A stretch of DNA of 64,000 nucleotides from Allacma fusca. Taxonomy: Eukaryota > Arthropoda > Collembola > Symphypleona > Sminthuridae. Positions within the stretch are counted from its first letter, which is position 1; each line of letters opens with the position of its first letter. Under the pieces are notes generated by a model. It ran no database searches. It saw only the letters and a program-made list of their open reading frames with translations, and was not told where the DNA came from. Shown here one piece after another: positions 35,166-47,130 of the stretch. Location: contig OX359245.1 of the NCBI GenBank assembly GCA_947179485.1, forward strand, positions 47,169,067 to 47,233,066. Reading direction: 5' to 3'. A program made the translations under genes and the position numbers.

Positions 35166-35404
35166 TTGAGCTCTGTACTAAAATGTGCCTGTTTTTTAGA
35201 TAATTTTCCTGAGTGTTTTTTTAAATTTCTTACTTATCAAAAGAATTAGAAGACAACATCAATTGAATGCCTGACATTGTTAATACACCATTGGAAAAAT
35301 TTCCAAGAGGTTTTTTATTTTTCACAGCACGTGTAGTCGAGCAACCAGAAACACTAATGTGGCGTGAAAGCTTAGCAAATTAGTCTAATTTTCTAAGTCA
35401 GCAT

Positions 35405-36606
35405 TCGTGCCCCGCATGGGTACAAAAATGTTGTACCTGGACCTGAACCTGTACCTGAATCATGGGTACATGGATTTTTTGAACCTGTACCCGTACCTGT
35501 ACCTGAATACCTGGGTTCAATTTTCCTGAACCTGTACCTGTACTCAAACTAAATCAGGAGTACCTGTACCTGAAAAGTACCTCTACCCAAAAAGTACCCA
35601 AAAAAGTACCTGTACCCGGGTATATTTTTAAAGTACCTGAACCTACAAGGGTATTTTCGATTGTACTAATTTAAAGGATTATCAAAGATATTACAGGAAA
35701 TAACAAATTAAAATATCTGTGACCATGACGTTTTGACTTAATAAATATATTTACCATATTAGATTTTTTTTTATTTTTTATTCTTCGAAAGTATGACGAA
35801 GTACTGGAATTATCAACAGTTATAAATGATTACAAAAAGGTTGGCAAGGTAACAGATAGCAAGATCTACGATATGAATAAAGTAATGATAAGTTCACAAT
35901 ACAACTGCAGTAAAATATTTTCTAAACGTTCAATAATGCCGAGAAACTAAATTATTAAGGATTTGTTTTGCAACTTGCTTTTGCAATAGAAAACATATTT
36001 TAGATTCACACTCCCCAGATTTTAACTTCAGCCAAGCTTTGAGACAAATATAAATATTTCCTACCGTATCCCCACTCTTATATAAGCGTTTATGCGTCAG
36101 ATCTGGACCATAGGAGAAGTCTATCTGTACTCCAGTTCCAGGAAGTGCTAAAAGATCTCTGGTCTTTCCAGCTAATGCTAGGTAACTAGCCACGTGTTCC
36201 TATATGGTGGAATTAGTTTTCATGACTGAGTTTATACATACAAATTTTAATGCAACATGTTTCAATGTAAAAAATTCTAATGAGTTTTTAAAGCTCAACA
36301 ACACCTTTACGGGTGTTATTTGGTAATTATTATTGACTGAGAAATACCTGAAAGTTCAGGTATTTTACATTCAGGTTCAGGTATTTTCCCAGTGCGTACC
36401 CGTACCTGATGGGTTTATACCCAAAATATTGGTTTTTGTACCTGTACCCATACCTGAACCTGAACCTGAATTTTCAGGTATCTAACGACTGAACCTGAAC
36501 CTGTACCCAAATTGTATGGGTACAAAACAGTATGTACCTGATACGTACCTGTACCTGAACCTGTACCCAATTACCCGGGTAAAACCTGTACCCATGAGGG
36601 GCACTA
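35405..36606. mobile_element. hAT-like element, ACCTGTACCTGAACC word family
   Basis: Ends read TCGTGCCCCGCATGGGTAC and GTACCCATGAGGGGCACTA (17 of 19 bases complementary) and are flanked by a perfect 8-bp duplication GTCAGCAT (35397-35404, 36607-36614). The paralogous repeat at 56.05 kb reads AATCAGCATCGTCTC without insert, a related empty site. Arms at 35405-35655 and 36340-36606 consist of ACCTGTACCTGAACC and GGGTAC words in both orientations. The middle holds a hAT transposase remnant on the minus strand. Confidence 0.93.
35930..36202 (-). pseudogene. hAT transposase C-terminal dimerisation domain remnant
   Basis: The minus-strand frame (about 87 codons, first residues MASYLALAGKTRD) contains TRDLLALPGTGVQIDFSYG, then LTHKRLYKSGDTVGNIYICL and KAWLKL. 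It aligns in pattern with the C-terminal end of hAT transposases, where an L-A-xPxT(S/G) block is followed by a conserved arginine-rich R..L segment and a final LxxLKxWLK helix. Upstream catalytic parts are missing, so the element is a deletion derivative. The match is by pattern memory, not by search, but its position inside an element with hAT ends makes it consistent. Confidence 0.6.
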
Positions 36607-36614
36607 GTCAGCAT

Positions 36615-37589
36615 CGTCTCTCTTGTAGGAAAGGTGTGTGACCTGGAGTGTTTTAAACTGTCTGCGTCTGCGCCATATGCCTAATTTATTGTGATTTTAA
36701 TTAACTTCAAAGTTTATAATATTGATTTTGATCACCTATATTTTTGAGCAAATCAATTTGAAATCCAGATAATTATCTCTTGCTATCATATAGTTATCAG
36801 TTAGCATATCAGTTATTAATTTTAATTGTCTTAATTCCCATTACATTCTAAGAGTAAAGCTTCTCTCCAAACTGAAACTGATGCTACATGAAATTATAAA
36901 GAACCTACATTGTAGAGCGGGTTTTGATAAAAGTAACGGGACACTTGTAGTTGAAAACAAAACAAGCGATAAACTTTTAGAAAATTGGAGACTAAATCAC
37001 TCTCTACTAAGTTTTTTGTAAAAATTCAAACGATTTAAAAGAATTCAAAATCTTCAGTTCCAAAACAAATCAATTTGGAGAATCTCTAACAAAGTTTAAA
37101 TTTAGTTTTTTGTAAGACGGATTCCCTTTTCCTGGTCTAATGAGGGGCAAAATGTTATGGAAATCGGAACCGGCAATTACAAACTTTTTAAAATGGTTTA
37201 GAATTTGCAAAACGAGTTAGTTATGAAAAAGAATTCGACAACTATTTTTCTGTAACCGTAACAATTTCATCAAAAATTCCATCTGCTAACGTATCAATTC
37301 CTGTTCAAAATCCTGCCCCGAAGCACTACAGTGTAAGGGGAGACAGACACGTTCACAGACAACAGTCACCTGGCGTGGAAGTTATAGAAATTAAAATATG
37401 ATATATCTTGTTGTTATCTCTCAATCAATATGCCAATTATGTATAAAATGTTTACCGGTAGGGCTGAGATTTATTAACTTTAATTTCAATCAAGATCCAA
37501 AGTTTGTTTTTTTTGAAATTTCAATAGCAGATGGCATCAATTTTTTAAAAATGCGTTTGGAAAATTTATCTCGAAATAATTTATCATGA
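36615..37589. other. Interior of repeat S between the two hAT-like elements
   Basis: This stretch is AT-rich and homologous to 56.06-56.85 kb. A 63-codon frame at 37398 is not conserved in the second copy and is not regarded as a gene. Confidence 0.5.
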
Positions 37590-37597
37590 ATCTGGGG

Positions 37598-38351
37598 TAG
37601 TGGTCGGAACAATTCAATTCAATTCAAAATTTACAATTCAATCCAGTTCGAATACTGAACTGGATTAAAATTTGGGTTTCAATTCGGTTCAGTAAAAAAC
37701 AATTCAATTCAATTCAGTTCACTCTGTGAACTGAACTGAATTGTAAACCATTTGGTTCGCCGAGCATATTTAAATATTGCCAAGGTGGCTAGGGTGGAGC
37801 GTCAGCTTAGGCCATATCTCCTTACCATTTTTATAGTATTATGTTGAGGTCATTTAAAAAATAAAAATGCAAAATTTTGAGAAAATAAAATTGTGATAAT
37901 TTTTCAAAAACAAAATCCATTGAAATCGGTGGAACAGTTTGTCGTTTTTGTTTTTTTACGTACGAACAAGCATTACGATTTCAACCAATAAAGAACTCCT
38001 CCAAGAGAGTGGCCTAAAGAATGTTCACAAAATTAGTTCGGAGCATCCACGGACAACCCTATCATATAAGGGGGCTGACGCCACCCTAAAAATATTAACA
38101 CATACGTTTTCTTGTTCGTTACGTTGACGCAAAGATGGTGCTAAACTTATCCTAACAATATCGGTTTTAATTCAGCCTGAAATTGTTTTGAATTGGAATT
38201 CAAAGAAAACAATTCAATTCGATTCAACAGGTGAATTGAATTATTCGGTTCAGTAAACGATCGAATTGAATTGAAAAATTCCTGAATTGAACTGAACTGA
38301 ATTGAATTGAATTGTAAAATTGCAATTCAAACTGAATTGGTCCGACCACTA
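37598..38351. mobile_element. hAT-like element, AATTCAATTC word family
   Basis: Ends read TAGTGGTCGGAACAATTC and GAATTGGTCCGACCACTA (17 of 18 bases complementary). Flanks carry a perfect 8-bp duplication ATCTGGGG (37590-37597, 38352-38359). Arms at 37610-37760 and 38165-38345 consist of AATTCAATTCAGTTC words and their complement GAACTGAATTG. The middle 400 bases have no recognisable gene. The paralogous repeat at 61.95-61.98 kb has the uninterrupted site. Confidence 0.93.
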
Positions 38352-38530
38352 ATCTGGGGACAAGTCCCAAATTATTTGTTCTTGCCGAGACATTGAAATT
38401 TTAGTCGAAAAATTGATGAACTTGCACATCCCGCCCGAATTTTGATTAGGATTTTGAGATTTTGGTTGAAATAATTTTAGGTTTTAATAATAATAGGTAT
38501 TTATAATTTATTAACTTTTTAATCAAGTTT

Positions 38531-39849
38531 TGCAATTCTTATACAAAATTATTGTGGCGAATGGTTGACTTGGACAGGACTAAGTTGTATTAACACTTGG
38601 TTACTATAATTTAAGTATGTCCATGTAAACAAAAAAGAAATGTTAAAAAAGAATAGCGATTCATTGTTTTCTAACATTTGTGCAAACAGTTCTTTAAAAT
38701 AAAAATCAAAGCATATTTTGCACGAGTGAAAGAAAAAAATGAACCGGTATGTTCAACATGTCATATACATAAGTGACTAGTAATCCAACTTAAGGATTGC
38801 CCTAATGTTTAAGGCGTGATCCCTTGAAGATCCTATCAACAAAATTTTGTTGTATCATCCTATTTATGAAAAGCGTGTCACAATAAAATTTTATGAATTT
38901 CTGAACACAGAAACACCCTCAAATATTTTCCAATGTTAAATGTACGGTCACTATGGAACTTAAATTACCATTGCCTCCAATTTCTGTTTACTTTTCCGAA
39001 GGGCTCGTCGACTTTAAGTGTTACAAAAATTCATAAAGATTCGCGATGATCTCCCGTTGACTTTAATCTTTTGATGATAGAATTACATCAAGCTGTCCTG
39101 GAGAGTCACTTTTTGAGGTATGAATGAAAGCATTTTGATTTTTAGCTTCTGCACAGACCTGGGCATGCACGCAGACCTGGGCGCCTAACCTTTAAAAGCA
39201 ACTTCTAAAAAACTGCAACTGTTTTTAAATATTTTAAAACTGACACTGTAAAATAAAATTATAGTGTATGTTTAAATTTGCTTTGCATGTTGCTCAACTA
39301 AAACAAATGGAAAGCGAATAAATTTAAACTCAGTTCCGCGAACTTAAAACTTCAATTTTTGTGATTACAAAATATTGTGGCAATTAGATTTGGGAAATTG
39401 TACGAATACGAAATAGCAAATAATAGAGTTTTATTCACTCACAATTTGTATAGAGTGTTGCTTCTTTTCGTTTCACAAACACAATTAGTCCGGGAAAGAA
39501 CTTCTAAACTAAAGCTGAAATTGTTCACAGTTTTAGGTCATGTAAATATTTCCTACCTTGAAGTCCTGATATTAAGTAATAGCAGCTTTTCCTACGAAAG
39601 AAATGCTGCTGGTGTCGAAACTGAGAATGACTTGGTATATTTAAGGCTTCGCTTTGACGTCACATAATAATTTGTTGCGCGACGTGGACGAATATGTCTT
39701 GAAGCTCCAAACCGCAGTCCAAATCCATCCGGAGTTTAAATACGTGGGGTATTAAAAATAGAAGGTGACCGCTTGATGTTCTGTTACGATTCTTTACGAA
39801 CGCAAGAAATTCACAAACACTCGGGACAATTACCTAAGAAATTCGCGTA
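38531..39849. other. Stretch without recognised genes
   Basis: Apart from a 96-codon frame at 39377-39667 that resembles nothing I know and lacks a supporting context, no features are visible. A block near 39250-39370 (CTCAGTTCCGCGAACTTAAA) resembles 540-600 and 17380-17410, so part of this stretch belongs to the long dispersed repeat. Confidence 0.4.
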
Positions 39850-40490
39850 CATTTCAGTATACAGTTATAAAACGGGCGATTAAACAAATTTGGAAAAAAC
39901 TTTAAATTTGGCACGACTTCCAACTGGATTTTGAGCAAATGAAATTGAAAATTATTTATTTGGTAAATTATTATGAATTGTAATTTATTGTGTCATCAGC
40001 TGGGATATTTTTCTATAAATATTAATAAATGGCATAAATATTTTAACATCCTTGGATGTCAATTTTTTTTTATTTATTTTTTAGGCGTTATCACTGTGCC
40101 CCTGAAAAGTAATTGCCCCCAATTAGACCATATAAGGGAGTAGTTCACAAAATATTTGATGCCCAAATTTTCATGGAAATTCCTTTCTAGTAGATTTTGT
40201 TTCAAGAGTTAATTTTTGTGGTCCCAGCGGTTGTTAACGAAACAAAGTCAGATTTTTCACAGATGTTCAATTTGACCCCTGGAACTAAATATTTGTCTCC
40301 AGCTTGTTTAATACGATTAAGGCTCAATTTTCTAGGTAAAGATCCGCCATATAGCTCCCTGGAAAAGCCTTCCGATTTTTAATCAAAAAGCGTCAGAACA
40401 TCATTAGAAACCTCTACTCTGGCGACTGTTGAAGTTCACGAAGGTCAAGGAAACATTTTTAATGTGCGAAATGTTTCGTAGGTTTCTGGA
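39850..40490 (-). repeat. Right arm of a long imperfect inverted repeat
   Basis: This arm is the reverse complement of the arm at 34098-35165, with several gaps. See that entry for matching blocks. No gene is visible. Confidence 0.65.
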
Positions 40491-42440
40491 ATTTGAGCGT
40501 ACACTTTATTTCCAAATTCATTTAAAATGAAAGGAGCGACAGCGCACATATGGAAAAATGAAATGTGCCATACTTACAAGACAATAATTGTTATTGTGTC
40601 CATCTCGGTGTATATGTCTCATAAAATATTTTATTCTCTTTAAGATTGTAGAAAAATTACAGAATTTTTAGAAATCAATTCTTCCACCTGGGTCAATATT
40701 TCAGCTCACAAGGTCAAGATGTATCAACCAAAGTTGGTGTTTTCCGAAATATTAATTTGAAAATTATATTCATATAAATAGTTATAATTTCGAACCTAAT
40801 TTGGGAAACATAAAATGGATTTTCTAAGCTGATATGTATTATTTATAATTATGACTCTAAGGTAAGAAATATGGACATGACCAAAAGCTGTAAATAAATA
40901 ATAAATAATTCGTAATTCGTAAAGATCGTAGTATAATTTCAGTAGTTAACATCAGATAATTTCGTAGAAATTCATCAAATTTGTAATATGTTTTTACAAG
41001 AAATATTTTTCCAAATCGAGCCTTGCAGAATAATTAACCTATGTCGAAATACAATGAAAAATACAATTTATCAAAAACGCCACGATACAAAATGAATTTA
41101 CAAATTATTAATTAGGTGAAGATATTTAAATACAAAATACAATGTATTACTATATTTAGAAACAACTTACTTTTGCCTAGAAATCATTCCAGAAAGTCTG
41201 TCCCATTTTTGTCATGATGAATGTAATCCCATGTATGCACTATCATAGATAAAATGATGTAAGTGAAACTTCGTTTGAGCAAAATATTTTATTCCCAATG
41301 CATTTGATATATGTTATTCAAGGTAGGCAGAAAGAAAGTGTATTTTCTACTTCCAGTCTAATATAATACTGCTAGCACAACTTAATACCTGAAATACTTT
41401 ATGGTACTAATAATTTGTATAAAATATTAAGAAGTATAAAATACGTTATATCTAGTGGTACTAGTATTTTCTAGCAATTTGAAAATAACAAAACGAATCG
41501 AATTATTTTAAAAATCCCTATACGTAAAAAAAATCCCCTCCCATTTTGATTTTTCCTGTCGGTTTTTTTTGCTGGGAAGAATCTTCCCGTTTTCCCAAAA
41601 AAATTCGAAACCAGTAGATTCGTATTTGTGCAGGATCGGCGTTTCTGAATGCTTTAAAACACTAATGTCGGCCAATTTTCCCCATGACCTTCCACATGAT
41701 ACAATTTATATCTGGCAAAATGTAGAAATATTAGTCACGGCGTAAAAGCAAACAAACATAGCAACTAATTTTTATCCCAAATTCTAAGAATTTTTAGTAT
41801 AATTAACAGTCTTTAACACTTCATCCCTTTGAACCTAAGGATTATTTAGAGAACTTAGAAAAAACTTCTCGGGAATTTTTTATCTCGAAGTTTTAAGTGT
41901 ATCTATATATCATTTAAGGTCTCGATTAAATTTTGAAAAATTGCGAAAAATTCAGTCCTCGAGTATTCGTTCGTTATGAATTCCAATTTGAATATTTATT
42001 GAATACTGCTATTATACTGAAAATAAAAAGAATTTAATTATAGAAAAAGTTCAACCGTAGAAACATGATATCATCAATGTTTCGGGAAGCTAGTTTCCCT
42101 CGCAGGTCATTAAGTATCAATTTAAGAGCTGAAAAATAAGTTCAGCTGATACTGGAAGTCCAACATTACTAATTTTCGTTCGTCCCAATTTTAGTTACCT
42201 AACAAAATCTTTAGTATCAACGATTTAAATTTGAGTAATTAACTTGTAGGACAAACAATTGTTTTGAGCTCAACCGTTAAAAGCATATGACAAGTGCTAA
42301 TAATTCGACTCTATTTTACGCAGAATGTGGATGTGGAAGCATGTTCATTTCGGATGAAGAAAAAAGAAAACGTCCGCCAACGCTTTTTGATTAGCTTTAC
42401 GTTGTAAGTAAAAAAGTGTGACAATTTTAAATTTATATTT
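40491..42440. other. AT-rich stretch with one relic
   Basis: No gene is seen. At about 41520-41635 a minus-strand relic of the GGGAA-word hAT-like family is present: its complement reads CTGGTTTCGAATTT and then GGGAAAACGGGAAGATTC, parallel to the left end at 2294-2340. Confidence 0.45.
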
Positions 42441-42454
42441 AAGTATGTACATTT

Positions 42455-43622
42455 AAAAGCTAACCATGAAGACATCAAAACGAGAGTAAGTGGCGACATC
42501 GAAGAACTAACAAAGGAACTATACAAATGCGCACAGCAAAGTGGACTACAGGGAGTAAGACGGCTTGGCGGAAATCGAAATATCGCGCCAACATGGTTTA
42601 ACCAAGAATGTAGAACTCTAAAAAAGAAATGTAACAACAATCTGAAAGTATTAAGGAAAGACTCGGGCAATAACCAACATATACTAAACTACGTCAACGC
42701 TAGAAACCAATATAAGGAATGTACCAGAAAAGCAAAACACAATCATTACGAAGTACTACGAAATAATATAATCTACTCAAAGAACTCAACAGACTTCTGG
42801 AAAAGTTTAAATGTCTTCAGGGATAATACGAGAAGAAGCAATGCAAGCAACCCAATAACAAATGAGATTTGGAAAACCATTACAGTAAGTTATTCGAAGG
42901 AGTAAAATGCCCGCTGACCAAAAATCGCTCCTCGGAATATATCCCATATACCTTATACGAACTAAGTGAGGCAATGAAGAAGCTGTCGAACAACAAAAGC
43001 CCGGGTACCGACGGAATACCTAACGAAGTCTGGAAATACCTACCACAAGAAATTCAACCGTGCCTATTAGAGTGCCTGAACAACTGTCTCTTAGACTCCA
43101 TACCCCAGAAATGGGGGGAAATCATCATAGCGCCAATATACAAGAAAGGCGACAAAAACACCCCTGGTAACTACAGACCAATCTCCTTAGTAAACACAAT
43201 AGTAAAGCTGTTCACCATACTTGAAACACGTATAACAATAACTCACGACTTGGAGGCACTAATATATTTGTAAACCAATTTAAATGTACTTGTATATTCT
43301 CTCGCAGCTAATACATCTGATATACCCATAATCTATAAATAATTATCTACAATGTCCTATCTGGTTTTTGATGAATAAGTAGTACAATAATGAAGTGTAA
43401 TGGAGAAAGACGTGTAGGTTTTTGACGGCCCTTGTTATAGCAGGGAACTTTTTCACCTACACCACAACACTTAGTAATGTTTTTCAATACATTCTACTTC
43501 CTTATACAATTCACAATTCATTTACTCTAATTAAAACTATACTATTTTTTGTAATTAATGCGATAATAAGCGGGTTGCAAGGGCTCAGGCCAAATCGACC
43601 TTTAATAAATCTATAATCTATC
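42455..43622 (+). mobile_element. LINE copy, 5'-truncated and internally deleted
   Basis: A 14-bp duplication AAGTATGTACATTT flanks the copy at 42441-42454 and 43623-43636, the mark of target-primed reverse transcription. The coding part (about 42461-43250) is followed by a 350-base 3' untranslated region ending in AATAAATCTATAATCTATC, a short tandem tail of the kind seen at LINE 3' ends. The catalytic RT palm and everything after it are missing, so the copy lost its centre as well as its 5' end. Confidence 0.85.
42461..43273 (+). pseudogene. LINE reverse transcriptase fragment (linker and fingers only)
   Basis: Before a frame change near 42870, one frame gives a linker with APTWFNQECRTLKKKC, as found between endonuclease and RT in many LINEs. 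From 42869 the second frame (134 codons) gives MKKLSNNKSPGTDGIPNEV, IIIAPIYKKGDK and NYRPISLVNTIVKLF, the conserved N-terminal RT blocks of the I/Jockey/R1/CR1 broad group. The catalytic FADD block is absent. Exact clade cannot be told from this part. Confidence 0.85.
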
Positions 43623-43759
43623 AAGTATGTACATTTGATGAAATAAGAATGCGCCATTGAAAACAATACTTAATTTTAATCGGAATTCATTAAAAATATG
43701 AATTAACATCTAATTATTAAAGTGTATTAAAATTGTTGAATATAATTTGAATTCCGATT

Positions 43760-44960
43760 ACGATTCCAATACTGGGTCAAGACATTTATTTTTTAAATTT
43801 TCGATTATTTTTAAACGTTCATTAATTGCTGAATATATTACTGATTTATCAAATCCAACTTTCACCTATCTAAGACATAGTTCAGATTCTCTTGGGATGA
43901 ATTTAGCATTTTCGCAGTCTGTTCTGTGGGATAATTGTGTCTTATGAACTTTGTTAGCTACAACAGACCTCTGGTGTTAGTCATGTTCCTCCGACGTATA
44001 AATAATTACAAGGACCACACTTAAACAAGTTGAAGGTTCGTTTCCAATTGAAAAGTGGATTTGTAATATTATTGTAGTCGAGGCATTGAACGGAGTATAT
44101 ATTTATTCTTCTATTTGGAAATCTTACATGATCACATTATTGGCTGCTTGGATAATTTGCAGGTTTACGTCAGTAGTTTCGATATCTAGAATATTGTAGG
44201 AGTGTGGTTTGAATTTTTACAACAGAAATGATTTGGTCCGGTGAATTTTGTTTGCAAAATCTCGTAATTCTTCTTTCAATAAATGTTTTGGGCATCCATT
44301 TCTCATTAAGGCCATTTGTAAATCTATCAGTTCTTCATCAATGAGTTTTTCATTACAAATGCTAACAATAAATGTTACGTAAGTGTATTAACTACTAACA
44401 TTTTATTTTAAAAAAGTATTTCTATAGACAATCCTGAGTTGCAGTTTTTAAAGACAAATAGCCCAGTAAATTCGGAGTATTTATTTCTCCAGCCTGAAGC
44501 ACATGATGAATTACGGAATGCAATTTTAATATAAAATCAAATTCCTGCACTTTTAATTACATATACATACCATAACGTTGTACTAATCAACTGTATGTGA
44601 GAATCCCTTGACCGAGAAAATACGGGCAAGTTAATAATAAAGTTAATTATATTAAATAGTTTTTATTCCAATAAACCGTCTATATTATATATGTACATCT
44701 CAAGGCCATTGGTCCCTTTACTTAGCGCCATTAGATAATTTACAGAATTCACCGAAAACACTTAACACACATCGCAGAACCGAGCTCACTGTAGATATGT
44801 TGGGGACGGCGTGAAAGCTGTAAATATTTTAGAACCAATTTATTTCCTAGACGACTTTTATTTTTTAGATGTAACTTGCATGTAAAATCCCATAAAAAAA
44901 TTCACTTTTCGAATTCTAGAAATGAAGTGGGTATTGGTTAAAATATGTCACAAAAGCCTC
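43760..44960. repeat. Long dispersed repeat, copy D
   Basis: Pieces match 1.07-1.15 kb (ATTTTCGRTTATTTTTAAACG and GATTTATCAAATCCA), 19.13-19.33 kb (AGACAAATAGCYCAG, TTCGGAGTATT) and 46.97-47.13 kb (GCGTGAAAGCTGTAAATATT), all in the same orientation. No coding region is visible. Confidence 0.65.
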
Positions 44961-45647
44961 AATTACCTGTGGTTGATCAATGTGTCTCAATGATTTAATG
45001 ATCTGAGATTGGACGAAATATGTCGCAAAAAGATTGCAAAAATTGATTTACGTTTGGTTTTCGTTTAATCGAATTATTACAAGTTTAGCAACTTCGTTTA
45101 CATTACATTGTTCCTCTTTGCTTAAAGATGTCTAAGATCCAGAGTACCCGGGTAGTACCCATACCCCGACCCATACCCATTTACCCGAGTATTAGCCGTT
45201 CCTAAGAATTACATACATTCATCGTTTCAGTGGGTTGCAACCAACCGAAATAATATTTAAAAAATTTACACTTGAGTTACATATTGAGGAACGGAGTATG
45301 ATCCCCGCACAATGATTCATTCACAAAATATTTCTGTGTTCTCTGGTTTTTGTTTTCCGATTAAATTGATTTATCAAATCACGCCTTCAGAATACTTTTC
45401 GGACAAAACATTCAGTAGCGTCAGAGCATTGGTTGTTTTCAATGTTTGTTTATACAGTGTTGACAGGTCTCCCAAGAGTGGTCTAATGTGGAAACTGATT
45501 ATTTGTTTAAAAGCTTTAACAAACGATTAATACATTATTGTTGGGTTCATTAAATAAAATACTAAATCACTAAACTGGTAATTCTCTTCGAGCCAACAAA
45601 CAACATCTCAAGACCCCAGATACCTACAAATGATGCTCAGTTTAAAT
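44961..45647. other. AT-rich stretch with a short GGGTAC-word relic
   Basis: At 45145-45205 lies a short run of TACCCGGGTAGTACCC and ACCCATACCC words, probably a relic of the family at 35405-36606. A 72-codon frame at 45312 has no support as a gene. Confidence 0.35.
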
Positions 45648-45905
45648 TAGTGCCCCTCATGGGTACAGGTAGTACCCGGGTATATAGGTACAGGTCCAGG
45701 AACAAAATGGGTACATACATTTTGTACCCAAATATTTTGGGTACTTTCTGGGTACACACAATTTGTACCCGCAAATTTGGGTACAGGAACAAGTGTGGGA
45801 ACGGGTACGCAAGAATACCTATTTGAGTCGATTCCATCAGGAACAGGTACAAATGCTTGAAATACCTGAACCTAATCTCCAAGTACCTAAAACATTTGGG
45901 TACTT
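45648..45905. mobile_element. Truncated hAT-like element, GGGTACAGG word family
   Basis: The left end TAGTGCCCCTCATGGGTAC is almost identical to the termini of 35405-36606, so it is the same or a sister family. About 250 bases of GGGTACAGG/CCTGTACCC words follow. No right terminus (GGGGCACTA) and no second copy of the flank GTTTAAAT is found downstream, so the right half is lost. Confidence 0.7.
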
Positions 45906-46124
45906 TTGAAAACCTAAAATCAAGAAAGTAGCCTACTCTACAACATATCGTTGGTTAAATTCTAAAAAGTACCATTTTCATTTCAGAACTGTTTCTATAA
46001 TTTTATCATATAATCCAGTTGAATATTAAAATTATTTGTAACATACTGTTTTGTGACTTATTTTGCTAAAAAAGCCATATATTTAAAAAAGGTGGAAAAA
46101 GCCATATATTTAAAAAATTGGTGC

Positions 46125-46259
46125 GAATATGTCGAAAATGCCTGCCCTAGGCTGAATATGCCCAAAATTGCCAAAGTGCTATAGATGCCGAAAATGCACT
46201 GGCATTTTGGGCAGGCATAATGCCGAAAATGCCATGGCATTTTCAATTGTGCAACGCTG
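46125..46259. mobile_element. Truncated hAT-like element, GGCATTTT word family
   Basis: The right end GAAAATGCC..GGCATTTTCAATTGTGCAACGCTG gives a terminus CAGCGTTGCACAATTGAAAA when read inward, followed by GGCATTTTGGGCAGGCAT words like those of 14385-15559. It is next to a (TA)n run at 46260. A left end was not found. It is probably a sister family of the 14-kb element with its outer terminus changed. Confidence 0.6.
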
Positions 46260-46264
46260 TATAT

Positions 46265-47130
46265 ATATATATATAAAGAATTCAGATTTCCCTAATCGTT
46301 ACCTATAGGTTAACCCCCGAATTATTACTGATCCCACCATCTTTCACATTTATAACCCAAGATCAACTCCATTTCTCATTTTCTTTCAACATGCTAATTA
46401 AGATACAGGTGTTCCAACACATGCTTCCATACCGTTGTGTACTATTGGTCAATTTGACTTTCCATAACTTACGGAGCCACTCTAGTATTGGATCTCCGGC
46501 AGTACAAGACGAATGTATTTTTTCCTTTTTGTCTCTCTTCTATTTCTTGGGACCAATAATCTACAATCAGTAGAAAGTCGCTACAGGTAAGAAATGTGGT
46601 ACGTGGCGTGACATTATTGTTTTTAATTTTAGCTTTTAGCTGTTTAGCAAACCCGGAGTATTTATTTCACTAGTTTCAAGCACAAAATGAATTACCAATG
46701 ATTGGAATTTTAAACCAAAATCAATTTTTGCAATCAAAAATTTAATTGCAAATACACTGTATTGTTGTCATTGAGTCATCCCAACCCATTCTAACTGATA
46801 ATTCTTTGACAGAGAAAATGTGGACTGGCTCAAAGTTTAATATATTAAATAATTTTTATTTCAAACGTCCTTCGGTATCATTTACATGTCCCGGAATATG
46901 ATCCCTTTGGACCATACGATAAGTTACAGATTTACCAGACGACATCTGTAACAATTTATACCCCGCAAAGAGGAGATATATTGGGAACCGCGTGAAAGCT
47001 GTAAATATTTAGAAAGCAATTTATATCCTAGATGAATTTTATTTTTTAGTTGCAACTTGGATGTCAATTCCCATAAGAAATTTCGCTTTTCGAATTCGAT
47101 ATATGAACTTGGCATTGGTTAAAATGTGTC
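46265..47130. repeat. Long dispersed repeat, copy E
   Basis: Bases 46280-46875 match 22.67-23.28 kb closely (for example TACGGAGCCACTCTAGTATT, GGATCTCCGGCAGTACAAGA and TAACTGATAATTCTTTGACA). Bases 46960-47130 match 44.79-44.96 kb. The close match to the 22.7-kb copy gives a reference for the target of gypsy element 2. Confidence 0.8.

Larger units (their letters stand above)
35195..38530. repeat. Dispersed repeat S, copy 1 (carries two hAT-like elements)
   Basis: After removing the insertions at 35405-36606 and 37598-38351, about 1.4 kb aligns in the same direction with 55.86-56.85 kb plus 61.76-62.1 kb. Shared landmarks are ACATCAATTGAA, GCATCGTCTCTCTTGTAGGA, AACAGTCACCTGGCGTGGAA, TCCCGCCCGAATTT and AATAATAATAGGTA. 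Each copy therefore shows the other's insertion sites nearly uninterrupted. No coding region is supported. Confidence 0.8.

Noticed and set aside
35405..36606. Repeated words resembling a CRISPR-like or other repeat-spacer array
   Set aside because: There is no constant repeat with unique spacers; words occur in both orientations inside an element with TIRs and target duplication, in a eukaryotic genome.
39377..39667. 96-codon open frame
   Set aside because: It has no recognisable domain, no conserved copy elsewhere in the window and no sign of promoter or splice sites tied to it; chance is sufficient in such DNA.
46260..46277. (TA)n run as target duplication of the truncated element ending at 46259
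   Set aside because: No matching left flank was found, and a dinucleotide run would match by chance.
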